In this document: piece after piece, positions 1-13,157 of the stretch
Layout: each line of letters opens with the position of its first letter
Numbering within the stretch: position 1 is the stretch's first letter
Made by a program: the position numbers and the translations under genes
DNA from: Caenorhabditis remanei
Lineage: Eukaryota > Nematoda > Chromadorea > Rhabditida > Rhabditidae
DNA: 64,000 nt
Assembly (NCBI RefSeq): GCF_010183535.1
Contig: NC_071331.1
Location: 9,982,001-10,046,000 of the forward strand
Direction of reading: 5' to 3'
The notes under the pieces: generated by a model
What the model was told of the DNA's origin: nothing
Seen by the model: the letters and a program-made list of their open reading frames with translations, nothing else
Database searches by the model: none

Positions 1-16
1 ATGTTTGATTTTGCAG

Positions 17-3000
17 AACGGCCGTCCCTCCACAATCGACACACTTCTCAGAATGGCGCCGAGCGACGGCATGAGCTATGCCACTGCTCATCAGAAACGA
101 GTCGAAGTCGTGTTTCAGACATTGGCCAAAGGATTCAGGTGAGGAATACTTGACGAACATTTACTGCTGTTTCAAAACGGAGTATTATTTTGGGTGGTTA
201 GGAAAAAATTTTGATATGAAAATAAACCACATTAACATTTTATATTTCTGGTTTCCCACGCTCATAGGTTTGAATCTTATATGTATTTTAGGTCTAATCC
301 AATATTTTGAATCGAAACATATACTGAAGATGTGCCTCATTCCTAGTTAAATGTTCTCTCTGAAGCAGTTTCAGAAATGTATTTTGTATTCATGCTGGGA
401 GAGATATCACGTTAGAAGAATCCGGGACGTGCAAACTCACAATCAGCGATATGAAGTTGAAATGAGATTGAAATTATTTTCAACTCGGGTTTCGTTACTC
501 AACTCAGACCGTAGTTGTTAGATACATTTTTTCCAAAAAAAAATCATACCGATTAGCCAAAGGTAATTCTTCATTGAACTGTAAAACCTATCCGAAACAT
601 GAAATTTATTTTGAAAATGTTCTGTTACAGCTTTATTTCTTTTTTTGAGAAAAAATATCACTAAATTGTTTCCATGTGATGAAAAATATTTCAATTCGTC
701 TGTGTCTCTTGAATTGAACTGCTGCAAGAAAAATTTAGAGGTTTCGGTTTGCATTTGTTCATTTTCACGTGAAAATAAGTTATACTGATAGTGAGAAGCA
801 GTTCAGGAAAAACCCAGGTTCTTAAAAGGGATAGTTCTGGAAAAAGAAAGTTCTGGAAAGATATACCACCCAAATAAGGTTTACGAGACAAAGATCCCAT
901 TTTTCGATGTTTTCACAAGAATAAGATTTTTAAACTTATGAGCAACTAGTTGTTCGATGACTTGGTTTCAACAACTCACTGAAACAGTAATGAAAAAAAA
1001 TATATATTTGAAAGTGTAATTTCAGATCCTGCATCAACCACTACCAATCCGAAGCGACACGATTGAAGACTGAAATCGCCAATGCCAAGTTGAATGGAGA
1101 CAGTCTGAGGGCTTATAATGATGTGAGTTCTTTTTTAGTGTTGATGAGGAATAGTGATAATATTGTGAATTCAAAACAAAAGTAACCAATGTGAAACTGA
1201 AATTTTGGCAAGATTTACCGGGAACTTATAACTGAAAGCTTCCAATTTAAAATGTATCCGAATAACTTGATAAAAGACTAGGACTGCTTATTCTAGTTCA
1301 GAAAGGAAAAATGTATGTGAAAAAAAACTGAAAATTGAGCAGAATAACTTTCGTTCGAAATGTACAAAAAGTTTAGCCAGTTTAGAAATTGAAAAATTGT
1401 TTCTAATGAACTATGTATAAGTTAGATATGTTCATAGACAATTGTTTTGTTGGCTCAAGGTAACCACTCTCATGTACGTATGTGATTAGTATTAAAAAAA
1501 TGGTTTTCTAAAATTGGTAATGCCGGTGGTCTAGAATGTAGAAACCAAAGTTTTGTTTAAATTACGGAATAACATATCGAACAACATATCAAATCACAAA
1601 TTACCAACGAGAAACGTTAATATTTTGAAGAACATGTTCTAGCTGACATTCCTATTAGAATTTATGGAATCTCAAGTTTATAAAGATAACTTCCGTTTCA
1701 TTAAAATACTTTCAAATCTTGAGCATGTGATAATATTAGTATGTCATTCAGTACGTCTATCCGAATAGATCACCGTCCTCAAACTGTACGTAATCCAGAT
1801 CAGACGATGGTAATAGGTGAAAATTACTGTTTTAAGAACACCGGTTATTTTTCAACCGTTCTCACATTTAGTTTTTAGCTTTTCGACGTTCTTTTGAGAA
1901 AAAAATCCACTCCAGTTCAAGATTTCCGACTTTCTCTCACTCCTTTTTCCATTCCAATCCATTTTTTTGAATTGCAAAATGGTTAGTTTGAATGGAAGAA
2001 GCCGAAACGAATTGCATTTTCTTTTTCCCCTTTTTCTACTTATAAGACATGTATCTTTTATGTATATTGCATACATATAGAGGCGTTTAAACGAATGCAA
2101 ACAAGAGAAATGAACGGGAGAGGGAGGAGGGAAAATGAATGTTTTATATAAATAGTAGACGGTGATTGGCTTCCACTTTTTAGTAGTTGGTGACCTTCTC
2201 ATTTTCCACGTGGATTGGTTTTGGGCTCTTTTTTAAATACGGTTTCAAAACGTTTACATATGTGGTGACTCGAGAAGTATCTAGTAATTACAAATCCATT
2301 GTTTTTCTCGAAATCGGAATTTTTCTCGACCTGGCCCGTTGTTGGAAATTCAAAAAAATTTTTTAACTTCTATTTTTTTGAATTTTTTTTCGAAAATATC
2401 GAATTTTTGACTAAACTTCAGAAAACAATCAAAATCTAGTTATGTAATAAGAAGATTTTTTGATGTAAAATTTTAGAGAAATTCAAATAATTTGGAAAAA
2501 TAGGTAACTTTATTTAAAGCCGGACCGAGTAATAATTTAGCCCGACCATGTTTGACAAGTTTGATTGAAACATGAATGTTACCGTGGCATTTTTGAAACT
2601 AGCAAGTATGTCGTTTGAAACATTTTTTCCAAATTATCATAGTTTTTTCAAAATGTCGATATTTCAAACTTTATTCTAGACACAGAACGGAATTGTTTCA
2701 ATTTTCAAGTCTTAGGCGTGTTCTTAATTCTCGTTTCCTTCTGTCGGTGTTCGTTAGTTTTTACTTTCACATTTAAGTAACATACCACGTACGGGATTGT
2801 CATTGTCCACCATAAATTTAGTCAGAAAACAATGTATTATTGAAACAGAATCGTTTCACAATTTTAATCGGAAAATCACCAAAATCGCAAAAAACTGAAT
2901 TGAATGGTCATTGAGTCGCATCCAATTCGAGACCATTCCTTGTTTGTTCATGCACTTGTAAAGAAAGCGGGCGATGAGTCTAAATGATCAGAAATGGCAA

Positions 3001-6000
3001 GAAATGTACCGTTGCACTTCTACTTCTTCGGAGTCTATGTTTTTTTTCTAATATGGAAACACTATAATAGGTAGAAAAGATGATTACTGTTTCAGTATCA
3101 TTATTTTTTATTTGCAGTACTAAACTATTTCGACTTTTTCGAAGAAATGGTTAACGACTGATTTCTGTACGGTTCAAAGTTTTTTGAAAAATATGCTTGA
3201 AGAAAAATATGAAATGCTTTCAAAAAAAAATTTTGCAAAAGAATTAGTGAAAAAAGTTTAAAATTTTAAATTCGAGCCGTACCGCAACTTTTTCGAGCAG
3301 AGCCGGGCCACAACCGGGCCAGCTAGAAATTTTTGCAATTGCTCAACTAGTCCATTTGAAAAAATTTTACTGTTTCGCTGTCAAGACTTTAGTGGAGCGT
3401 GTTAGCACTTTCTGTTTTGTGTGTTTAATCTCTTGTATTATTATTTGTATCTGCTTGAGATATTCACTTTCTATTAATGATTAGCCTAGTATAATCCGCT
3501 GGAGCTCACTTTTTCACTACATACAAATTGTACATGGAGAATCGTGTTATTCTGAGACTTACGGTTGCACAAAGTTGATAAATCAGGTTATTATAGATTT
3601 TTATATTGATTTCCGTTTGTTGTACATATTTTCTAACCTTTCTTTGAACATTTGAGTCATCTTCCAAAAAATTTTTTCACGGTTTCCTATCACGAGCTAT
3701 TAAACAAACTTTTCTGTTACAAGCTCAACGTAATTTTATCATCATTTATTGAAGAACTACTACACTGGTCCTCTAAGAAATCCCTATTCCTCCACAATAA
3801 CTTCACCTAATGTGCATTTTTTCCCACTTTTCCTCAACCCGCAAATGTGAGAATCATTCCTTCCGAATTTACATGACGGTCAAGTTTGCCTGTCCCACTC
3901 TCTCTCTCTCCCCTCTTTTTATACTATTCTCTTTCCGTCTCTCTCTCAGGTTTTCCGAATTGTTTGGCTTTGTTAAGTTCGTTAATTCATTTTCTCTCCC
4001 ACTCTTCCTGTGAGCGTGCGCGCGCGGGCGCCTTGGGATGGACACCTCGGAAGAGAGGAGCTCCCGTTTCTTTCTAATTCTCTGACGGTCTCTTAGTATA
4101 CAGTATAGTCTCTCTCTCTACCGGATGATGATGAACGGGAAAAAAGAAAGAGGGTGAAGAAAATGAATAGTCAGAGGAATAGTCAACCGTTCGTTTTTTT
4201 TTCATTTCGTTGCGGTTTCATCTTGTACTTTTTACGCAGGGAGTTTGGTGGTATGACAGTATAGTTCCGAATGATAACAGTCTTTGGAAACTTTGCTTTT
4301 TGCTTAAGTGTCTTAAAACGTTTGAGGGTTTTCTCATTTTTGTTTAAAAATCAATGTTTCCAAAATGAGATATAATGAAAGACGTTTAGTAAAAATTTAT
4401 TAAAGTCTAACTTTTTCACACAAAAAATTTGAATGGGATTGACCCACTTCCAGGAGTGATTTGTTTTAGAAATTAGAAACTGGTTCAAAACATTCAAAAT
4501 ATTTTCACTCTATTTTCTGAACATTGTGAAACATAAATTTGTATCAGGTGTTGATGGTGGGTGTACAAATCTTATTTACAAGAACACTTTCGCTAATTTT
4601 TGTCAAATGTGGCTACTTCTATAATTATCTCAACGATTTCATCCTAGTGGAGTGCACGAAAAGCCAAAAAACTTGCAAAATTTTCTGAAAGTTTCTTTGA
4701 GACTCATATTACCGCTTATTTTGAAAAATAGTAGTGTTCGGAGTAAAATATTGTTAGTGTAATCAAAGGTCAGAAGATTTTCCCCGTTTCTGAACATTGT
4801 CAAATACTACTATTTTATGAGAAATCACTGTTGTGTCCTCATAGAATTACCGTGAAAACTGTATTATAATATAAGCACGCTCTTATATTTTTCAAACCCT
4901 TTTCAAAAGTGCGCCTCTATTTTTCAACCTGCCCGTTCAGCTGTAACGGTTCACACAAATTTTTGCTATTTTTAATTTATTTTGTGAAATGGGTCAGCCA
5001 TTTGAATTATCTCCAGGATATCATCAGTCCTTCATCAATAGGTAAATCAATACTCTTGACAAAAAAGGTGCAAGAAACTCTTTTGATTTGGTCCCATCTC
5101 CACTCTCAACTTTTAAAAAGTTTCCTACTTTTCACACGAAAAACAACTGTTTCTACTCTTCCATAAATAGAAAAGCCTAAATGAGGATAATCATTTTGAG
5201 CCCCACTTTCATTCTCTCCACTAACCATCAATATGTTTCAGGAGCTGCTACTCTGTGAAGAGACCCTCATCATCTACAACGCCCGTCTACACCGACTCAA
5301 CAAGTTATATGAGAGCTACAAGTCTGGACAGTACACACAGATGAAAGGTAAGATTTTTAATTTGAAAAAAGTGTTTCATGTAACTGACTAATTGTAAGGA
5401 TTTGAAATCATCTAGTTCTTGCTCTCGTAAATTTTTGTAGAGGGATGTTCGGTTTCTTGTAAGACAATTCGCCTGAATTTTCAGCAAAATCCTCGAGTCT
5501 CAGCGAGCTGCGTGCCGCGTTTATCGGCTCCAAACCAGATGCATCGCAGAAACCAATCGACGCTGAGCTAGCGAATCTGATGGGACGAGTCGTAGTTGAT
5601 ATCAAAGCGATTGTTGGATTTGCTAGAATTTCTCCAGGAGATGTATTCGAAGTTCTAATCAGACATGGATCTCAGAAATGGAAGACACGTGGAAAGACAC
5701 TGCCGGATAGGACTCAGAAATGGGAGAAAGAGCAAGTGGTGCTGACGTGTGTCCCTGATCAATCGATAGATGTGAAAGTATCGGAATGTAGACTGTTCAA
5801 GTCGAAATCATTGAATGATCGATCATTCGATCCGTGTCAATTGTTCTCCTCTCAACCACAATTGGTCACGATGAACTTGAATTCAATGGGAACGATTAAG
5901 CTGCAATTGGTCGTTACTTGGTTGTGAGTTTTTCCAAAATATTGTGTTTTCTTCGAATGAACTGATGAGAAGCGATTCATAAAATTGTTCTTGTTTTTTG

Positions 6001-9000
6001 ATTAGTTATTGAAACAGTGACTTGATAATTTTAAAAGTCAGTCGGCTCTTCAAAATAATCATACTTGTCAATTGAGGGGCCGGCCCCTCAGGCCCCTCTT
6101 CTCATGGATATGGGATTTTTTGAAAAAAAAACATTTTTTTCGGTTAGTATTGAACAGTCTTAGATATAAATTTTCTGGGAGTGAAGTGTAATAGATATTT
6201 CCATTATTTTTAAACCATCCGTTTTGCATTTATGAAAATTTCGTAACAGTTTCGATGGAAGCAGAATTTTTTTAAAATCAAAAACCAATTAATTTTCGAT
6301 TGAACGATTGAAAAAGGCAAATATGGAATACATGTTGTAAAGTTTTAGACGTTACTATTGTCATAATCATAAACAATATTTCCAAACCATTTTGTTTCTA
6401 CTTACTAGGGAAGGCCTCCAGGTAACCGTGGAGTTACGGGACGTGACCTATATCGTTGGAAAGCTGAGAAAACGCTGATTCCAAATATATATTCAGTTTT
6501 TGCCCTCGAGGCCTGGTATTCGAGAAAAACGAGGTCAAAGTTTGGACCCCTGACAAGTCATTACCTTACCGACGTGTTAAAAATATCGGCACCGTGGCGC
6601 AGGTGGTTGTGAGGCGGTGTGGCATGAGGAAGGGTGTGGGTTCGGTTCCGGCCACGCGATTTTTTTTTGCATTTTTGTAATGAACTTTTAAGATTCTATA
6701 GCCAGGTCTGTCTCACTTTTTCAAGATTTAGATAATGTTTTATTGATTCCTATGTGAATATAAGCCATTTGAAACAAAAAAGACGAGAAAAATTTTCCGA
6801 GTACTTCATCACTTTTCGACCATCAAATGATGGACACATTTTTGAAAATTTTTGAAAAATAAATTGTTTATTATAAATTCACAACACTGCGCCGCATGGC
6901 TTTAAAGGCGCATCCCATTTATTAGAAATTTCGCGGAATGGTCTCGTAGTTGAAAAAGATCAAATACCCTATTTTCGAGCTTTGCAGGTCTAAAAATAAA
7001 TGCAAATAATGTTTTTCGCTTCGAGACCATTTTGAACAAATTAGAGGCGCCAAAAGCCATGCGGCGCAGTGTCGTGAATTTATAATAAAAATTTTGTTAT
7101 TTTTACATGAAAATCAATAAAACATTATTCAAATCTTGAAAAAGTGAGTCAGACCTAGCTATAGAATCTTAAAAGTTCATTACAAAAATGCAAAAAAAAA
7201 TCGCGTGGCCGGAACCGAACCCACACCCTTCCTCATGCCACACGGCCTCACTACCACCTGCGCCACGCTGCCGATATTTTTAACACGTCGGTAAGGTAAT
7301 GACTTGTCAGGGGTCCAAACTTTGACCTCGTTTTTCTCGAATACCAGGCCTCGAGGGCAAAAACTGAATATATATTTGGAATCAGCGTTTTCTCAGCTTT
7401 CCAACGATATAGGTCACGTCCCGTAACTCCACGGTCACCTGGAGGCCTTCCCTAGTTATGGATTTTTTGAAACCGGTTACTGGTCAAATAACACCAAAAC
7501 ATGTCTAGTTGAAATAGGGGAGAGCGTTAAAAAGAAGGAAACATAATTTTCTTTATTAAACTCTGTTTCATAAAGTTTGTAGATTAAGATTAACATTTTA
7601 TTTTTGTTCCACTTGTAGGTTCACCTGTGTACATTGCCGCTCAAAAAGTTGGAAATTTGATGTTTACAGTGGAAAATCATGAAATTTTCTAAAAGTTATA
7701 GATTAAACCTAATTTTTTTTTATAATTTACATTTTTTGCATAGACATTAACAACATCCTCGCTTACAGACCCCTCCTCGCCTCGAAGTCCTCCACCAAAC
7801 CAACCATCGTCCAGAATCCTCAAATCCCAATGGACGGAGAAGCAACCATCGATCGAAAGCCCCGAATTGTACTCCGCGAGAAAAAACGTGGATCCGCGGC
7901 ACGAGTTGCAATGAAAGAGCAATGGAGGAACTCAACGAATATGTTGGACTCAATCTATCTGGATGTTGCCAAAACGATTCCATCAGTCGATGCAATGTCG
8001 ACATTAGATCTGAGGAAAGTGCCGAAAGAATTGAATACTGGAACACTTCCAGCACCTTCGAGTAAACGAGAATTCAAGAATTTCACGAGTTATTCTCCAA
8101 TGTCATCGTCAACTCTAATGGGAAAACGAAGTCAAAGTCTGGCTCAATTGGGAGCCACTACGAATAGTCCGGACGCCACGAGAGAATTCAATCGAAAATT
8201 CAAGAACTCATCGGAGACCGACACGAATAGTACGGTAGCGTCGGAAGTATTCGGTCTGTTGGAAATGATTGAGGAGATTCAACCGAAAGCGAATCGAATG
8301 TATCGGGAATACGATGAATTGAGTAGTTTGGTGAATCTGTTGGCGCAGTGGCATACGTTGATCAAAATGAATAAGGTGAGTGGAACGGCTTAGAACCTGA
8401 ATGAATCATCTTTCTGAAACTGAGTGGATGCGTTACTTTTGTAAAATGTTAATACTGAAACGGTAGCTATTTTTGTTTCAACTAAACCCAATGATCCCCG
8501 GTGAAAAGATGTCAGAATCTCAAACCAGATTCAGCATGCCCGACTACACCACCTATTTTGTTTTTTGAAAATCCCACTAGTTTGTAATAATTGCCGTTGT
8601 GAGTAAACAAACGTTAAAAAAGGCGGCAATAAAATTAGTAAAACCAAGCCCTTATCTCCGATTCTCCAAACGGTGAAAATTGTGCGAGACGGCTGATTTT
8701 TACTAACAATCAGATGAAAAACGTGTCTTTAAAAAAAAAATTTTTTGGTTGATTTTGAATTTTATCGGTTTCAAAGCGTCCCAGTTCTCTAAGAATTGAT
8801 CTGCATAACTGCAGTTCACTTTTTTGAGCTGGTTCTAATTTGATACGGATCCAGTTCGTTCAGTTCTCTGGTCTCTGACGTGGCGATGACCTTTTTTCCC
8901 AAAAATAGGTACGTCACTGAAAAAAATTGAAAGGTTCCTAAAAATAGTTCTAAAACTATTTAAATAACCAAAAATCATTTTTCGCGTCACGATTTTTATC

Positions 9001-11900
9001 ACAGTAGAAGAATTATTTTACTGTTCCGTGCACTCGATTACTTACGCTCACGTTTCTGCAGTTATTAAACGTGAAATTTACAGAAAGCCTCCCAATCCAC
9101 CAAAAAGCAATCAATCCACTCAATCAATTCCCTGCCACGTAACCATCCGATGACGTCATCGACAGCTTCAGATGAATTGGATGATAATGTTCTGATTACG
9201 AATGAGATACAGTAAGTTTTCGATATGTAACCAGCACAATACTTTTTTTCTTGAGTCATTAACTTTATGATATTTTTGAAACAAAAAATGTTTCAGCTCC
9301 GAAAACGACAGTGGCATCGACTCGCTCCGTCAGAATTGTTCTCCATACGTACTCGATGGATACAATAAAAATGGATCGAAAGGAAGTCGAGAGGGAGCAA
9401 GATTCAGACAACTGAAAGAGCGTCGAAAATCACTTGGAGCCCTTATGGACTCGGCTGAAATCGAGAAGTTGTACTTGGAAAGTGATTATTTCTGGCAGAC
9501 GGCTTGCAATGATAACAACGATAATCATACGGTAACTGGAAGTTCGGAGATTGACACGTGTCTACAGTATCATCTGAATCGAATTTTGAAGTGTTTAGAG
9601 GTAAGTCTCTATTTTCTACTGTTTCTGATATTCCAGAAATATGCTGAAAACAACGGAATATGATTTGATAACGAAAAGTAGTTTTTTAAACTTCACGTTT
9701 CAGAGTCTCGAGAGTATCGAGACGGACTGTCCATTAGTCTACAAGACATCGGAAATGTTGAAACGATTGGAAGTGGAAACAGTGACACTTGATGATCTAC
9801 TTCGAATCGCAAAAAGTGCTCCAGCTCTTCCGAATATTTCGAATGTTCTAACTGAGATTGAAGCGTGTCCAGAAGTACAAGAGATATGGTTATCCACGTG
9901 TTATCCGTTGAATTCTTCATTGATTGTGCCGAAGGATAAGCTGAAGACACAGATTAAACTGCAAATTGCTCATATTACTGAGCAGATTTATCCACATCTT
10001 GTTAGTCGAGGTAAGTGTTTTTTCGGCTGAATTATTGGTTTCATTATTCTGAAATCGACTTATTGAATCAAACCTCCTAACATAGAACCCTCAAAGTAAA
10101 TCGTAGTCTGAAACAGTAAATTGTAGTTAGTTCGTTCGGCGGAAATAACGCATTTTTCGATCAAAAACAATGAAAAAATCAAAGTAAATTGGTGTTGGTA
10201 AAAAGTTGGAAAACAACTAGTTTACATCTATTGAAATAACCTAGAATCAGTATTTTTAAAAATCGCTTAAAAATCGCATTTGTTGTCATGAGATTACTGT
10301 TCCTCTGATTGCGTGCTTTTTGCAGAAACTTTGAAAGGTGAGTGAAAACATCGATTTCAAAGATTAAAAACGGCTTTTGGACCAAAAACCATTGATTTTT
10401 TAGGATTTTAAAATAAAAATCACTTCTTGGGAGCGGAATTTGCTCGATTAGTAACGTGTTATTTGAATCTTACATAGATTAGGAGCAGTGTGAGGCTCCC
10501 GGGACGATTCGGGAAATTTCCCGGGAAGTTTCCCGGGAAATTTCCCGAGAATTTTCCGGTAATTTCCCGGGAAATTTCCCGAAACAGCATTTCCCGGGAA
10601 ATGTTTCCCGGGAGACTCACACTGATTAGGAGTACACTATGTATCTTTATTTCTGAGTCGCTTCGCAGCGAAAATCTTTGGTCGTTACTTGGTTGTGAGT
10701 TTTTCAAAAAAAGTTCCCCTTTGGATAGGAGTAACGATTCATAAAAACGACACTGCTTTTTGATTAGTTACTGAAACAGTTATTTGAAATTTTGAGGGTT
10801 CAGTAGTCCATCCAAGTTAATTTCATAAACGAGCAATAAATTCATATTGTCATTGTTGCTAAACCATTTCTTTCTATGTTTATAAAAATTTCGGAACAAA
10901 AGAAAAAATTTGTGCACGAAAACAAATGTTTTTGCATGAACATTTCTACTGTTTCCTTGATTCTGAATATTTACTCTTCTATGAAACAACTCCAATAAGC
11001 TACATACATCGTTTGAATAATTTCAGTGGCCGAATCGATCATCCGTCTCCTCAACGACAACGTTCAAAAAGAGACGTCAAACGTGACAGTATTCCATTTC
11101 GTCGGAATATTCAAAGGAAGACATTTCGAGCCATACATTGAGAATATGGGACATGACGCGTGGATGGTCACTCTCTTGGATACTGAACAAATTCAAAAAG
11201 TGGCACAAGTTGTCGATCGACTATCCAATGTTCCAGTTGTGCCACCACTGGAATCACTCAAACATTTGGGAGTTCTTCTTGCGAGAGGCGACTTTAGGAT
11301 TTCCATGATTGTTGGTGAGTCAATTAAAGAAAAATTCATCATTTGACCGCTCAGTTTTGATACATGTTAAAACAGAAAACTTTTTTGCTGTTTCGAAAAT
11401 GTCATATATAGAGTCTTGTTTGTATCTATTGTTTCTATTGTTCACGTTTCTTCTTTATTCATATAATTCCAGAACAATACCTCCGTCAAGCCAGTGGCCA
11501 TTTACTATCCGATCTACTCTCCTCATATCTCTGTCTTCTTGAAGATGACACTACGGATGCTCGTCTTGGAGCACTCAAGGCTCTCGCTATTTTTGATGTG
11601 AGTAATCTTTCGTTATGTAGATTCATCGGGACAACGCTGTTTGAATTTCACGTAGGGATAAAACGGAATATTTTGAAAAATTTGTCGTACAAATATATCA
11701 ACCACTGTTTCAAAAAGCACAGATTTTATGAGATTACTGAAGCAGAATAATAGCTGGTATACAAAAATATCCATTTCTTCCAGAATCCCCGAATCTCAAA
11801 ACAAATCACGTACGTGGCGGAACACGACTCTTCAGAAGACGTCCGTCGATTCGCCACCTCAATGTTACGTGGATTCGAAGAAGAGGTCACACGGATTTAG
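17..11900 (+). CDS. RIPOR/FAM65-like Rho-interacting polarity regulator, copy 1 (5' end outside window)
   Basis: Exons read from splice sites and phase: 17-138, 1026-1122, 5242-5347, 5485-5923, 7769-8375, 9084-9211, 9297-9600, 9704-10010, 11027-11314, 11473-11597 and 11784-11900 (TAG). They total 2640 nt, 879 residues, with every junction in frame. The first exon follows TTTTGCAG and is open upstream of its ATG at 53, so the true start is probably left of the window. Residues about 1-110 are helical. Residues about 140-255 form a C2-like core with [22 protein letters not shown] and SQPQLV, the same order as the conserved N-terminal (PL48) core of vertebrate RIPOR1-3. A Ser/Thr-rich linker follows, then a helical C-terminal part resembling the ARM/HEAT-like tail. 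Family members bind Rho GTPases and affect polarity and adhesion; that role is inferred. This is the only copy in the window with N-terminal exons. Confidence 0.85.
1123..5241 (+). other. Large intron of RIPOR-like copy 1
   Basis: A 4.1-kb intron with GTGAGT donor and TTTCAG acceptor. It is mostly AT-rich sequence with scattered GGCCCGG-type repeat scraps (about 2330-2540 and 3260-3325). Around 3890-4160 it holds a CT tract, a GC-rich patch (CGCGCGCGGGCG at 4018) and a run of CTCTCT. This patch sits at the edge of the duplicated unit and could be an internal promoter, but no start site can be shown. No convincing coding exon was seen. Confidence 0.6.
6589..6660 (+). other. tRNA-like sequence with A and B box matches, left arm
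   Basis: TGGCGCAGGTGG at 6595-6606 fits the A-box consensus, and GGTTCGGTTCC at 6639-6649 fits the B box with one mismatch (G for the usual A58). The 44-nt spacing is normal for a type 2 Pol III promoter. The sequence ends GGCCACGCG, as a tRNA 3' half might, but the acceptor stem does not pair well, so this is a tRNA relic rather than a gene. Confidence 0.55.
7206..7275 (-). other. tRNA-like sequence, right arm (mirror copy)
   Basis: Reverse-complement copy of the left-arm tRNA-like stretch. The A box lies at 7254-7265 and the B box at 7211-7221, both on the minus strand and both identical to the left arm. The two putative Pol III promoters therefore converge on the centre of the element. 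Confidence 0.55.
10486..10624. mobile_element. hAT-like MITE with palindromic TTTCCCGGGAAA core
   Basis: A 139-bp element with inverted ends CAGTGTGAG-CTCCCGGGA, flanked by an exact 8-bp duplication ATTAGGAG (10478-10485 and 10625-10632). Copy 2 near 17617 has a single ATTAGGAG, the empty site. An 8-bp TSD with CAG-starting tips is typical of hAT elements. The interior is little more than repeated TTTCCCGGGAAA-type palindromes. Confidence 0.85.
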
Positions 11901-13157
11901 ACTCTTCCATGTCATTTCAATCCATGACATAATATTAATTATCTGTCATTTCTTTCTCTCTGTTTCCCTAATTGCTCCAGTGTCTTTTCTCTCCAGAAAG
12001 TGTAGCTCAAAATGTGATTTTCTTATTCGTGTGATTTGATTGTATATCACGAAGAATTGTGTCAACTCGGGTTTTTGATTTTTATTTTGTATATTTTGTA
12101 ATGTTTCACTTACTTTATTTCAATACTATAAATATTTATTAAATAATTTCGCAAGGTTTCGAAACGATCAAAATTAAAATATTGAGAATTAGCTAGCCGA
12201 CTCATTAGCTCCGAGAAGCTTTTGTCTGAAACACTTGCCGTTTCACATCATTCACTTTTCACAAGTAATCATCCCGAAGTAATTAATGAAACAACCAATT
12301 TTCACAGCGAATTTTGAGAAAACTAAAGAGAACTCAGCCGTCTAGTAAATTTAGAAATGATTTAGAAACAAAAATATATGGAATGGTTTCCATATGATGA
12401 ACAATTGATTTGGGCGGTATGCCAGAGAGTTACTGTAGCGACCGGTTGGATGCATTAGTTAGGTAGTAGCAATCGTCCTCGAAAAATCATTCCTAAACTT
12501 AACTTGGTCATGTAACTGAAACATTTGTTGACACCTTTGAGTAATGCTCCAAAGTGACGTTATCGCAAATGAGACAACTCAAATAACGGGAAATAGTAGT
12601 AGTAAATTTTCGTTCAGTATAGGTTTTGAATAAATAATTTATTATGCACAGCCAGGAGCAATAAAACCAATATTCTCTCATTAAATTGAGTAGCCTTCTT
12701 AGCAACATTCAATATTCAGTACACAGTGCAACAGTGAGTTTCGGTTCAGACGGATAACATTCGGAAAGATTCGAATTCGCTGATAAAACTAATTTCAAAG
12801 AGAAAAGAGAAAAGAGGGCGCGTTTTTTTTCGTTTCGTTGCGGTTTCATCTTGTACTTTTTGCGATGGGGGTTTAGTGGTATGACAATATCGTGATCAAT
12901 TGGAAGCACATATGTTTGAGGATTTTTTATTGTTGTTTGTCTTTTTGCGATAAAGACGTTCTAATTATACAGTAAAATCTAACTTATTTACAAAAAATAG
13001 TCGATATGATCCCATTTCTCTTCTCAACTTTCTAAAGTTTCTTACTTTTCACACAAAAAACAACGGTTTCTACTCTTCCATGAATATAAAAGCCTACTGA
13101 TATTTATTGTTTCAAGGATAAGTTTCGCTGTCTCCACAAATCATCAATATGTTTCAG
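11901..13157. other. 3' UTR of copy 1 and spacer to copy 2
   Basis: About 230 nt after the stop is near identical in all three copies, ending in an AT-rich stretch without a canonical AATAAA (ACTATAAATA near 12125). The rest is spacer shared with the regions after copies 2 and 3. From about 12780 it resembles intron sequence upstream of exon 5242 of copy 1. No gene was seen. Confidence 0.6.

Larger units (their letters stand above)
6405..7455. mobile_element. Long palindromic (foldback) element, PIF/Harbinger-like TSD, with tRNA-like sequence in both arms
   Basis: The two ends are near-perfect inverted repeats of several hundred bp beginning CTAGGGAAGGCCTCCAGGT, and the centre is also palindromic (CATGGCTTT... 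and its complement). It is flanked by TTA on both sides (6402-6404 and 7456-7458). The matching intron of copy 2 near 14419 has one TTA and no insert, so the insertion postdates the duplication or was lost from copy 2. A 3-bp TTA duplication suggests PIF/Harbinger mobilisation; no transposase is present. Each arm carries a 72-bp tRNA-like stretch, described separately. Confidence 0.8.
4140..12780. repeat. Tandem duplication unit 1 of the RIPOR-like array
   Basis: Sequence from about 4140, inside the second visible intron of copy 1, to about 12780, beyond its 3' UTR, recurs as about 12780-19650 and 19650-29525. Landmarks are GCGGTTTCATCTTGTACTTT at the head of units 1 and 2, with a diverged version in unit 3, and GTACAC-GCAACAGTGAG near the tail of all three. 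Exon-to-exon spacing is 7916 bp (copy 1 to 2) and about 9230 bp (copy 2 to 3). The boundary inside a gene explains why copies 2 and 3 lack the leading exons. Boundaries are by eye, plus or minus about 50 bp. Confidence 0.7.

Noticed and set aside
1852..2202. 116-codon minus-strand frame in the first large intron
   Set aside because: Low-complexity Lys/Arg/Pro composition, no partner exons and no duplicate in other units.
3897..4035. CT-rich tract and CGCGCGCGGGCG patch as a promoter
   Set aside because: Composition alone cannot show a promoter; mentioned only as a possibility in the intron note.
6589..6660. Functional tRNA gene
   Set aside because: The acceptor stem does not pair and a conserved T-loop base differs; only promoter-like boxes remain.
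7689..8055. Minus-strand frames opposite the RIPOR exon at 7769 (also at 14975-15323)
   Set aside because: Antisense to a confirmed coding exon and open only because of its codon composition.
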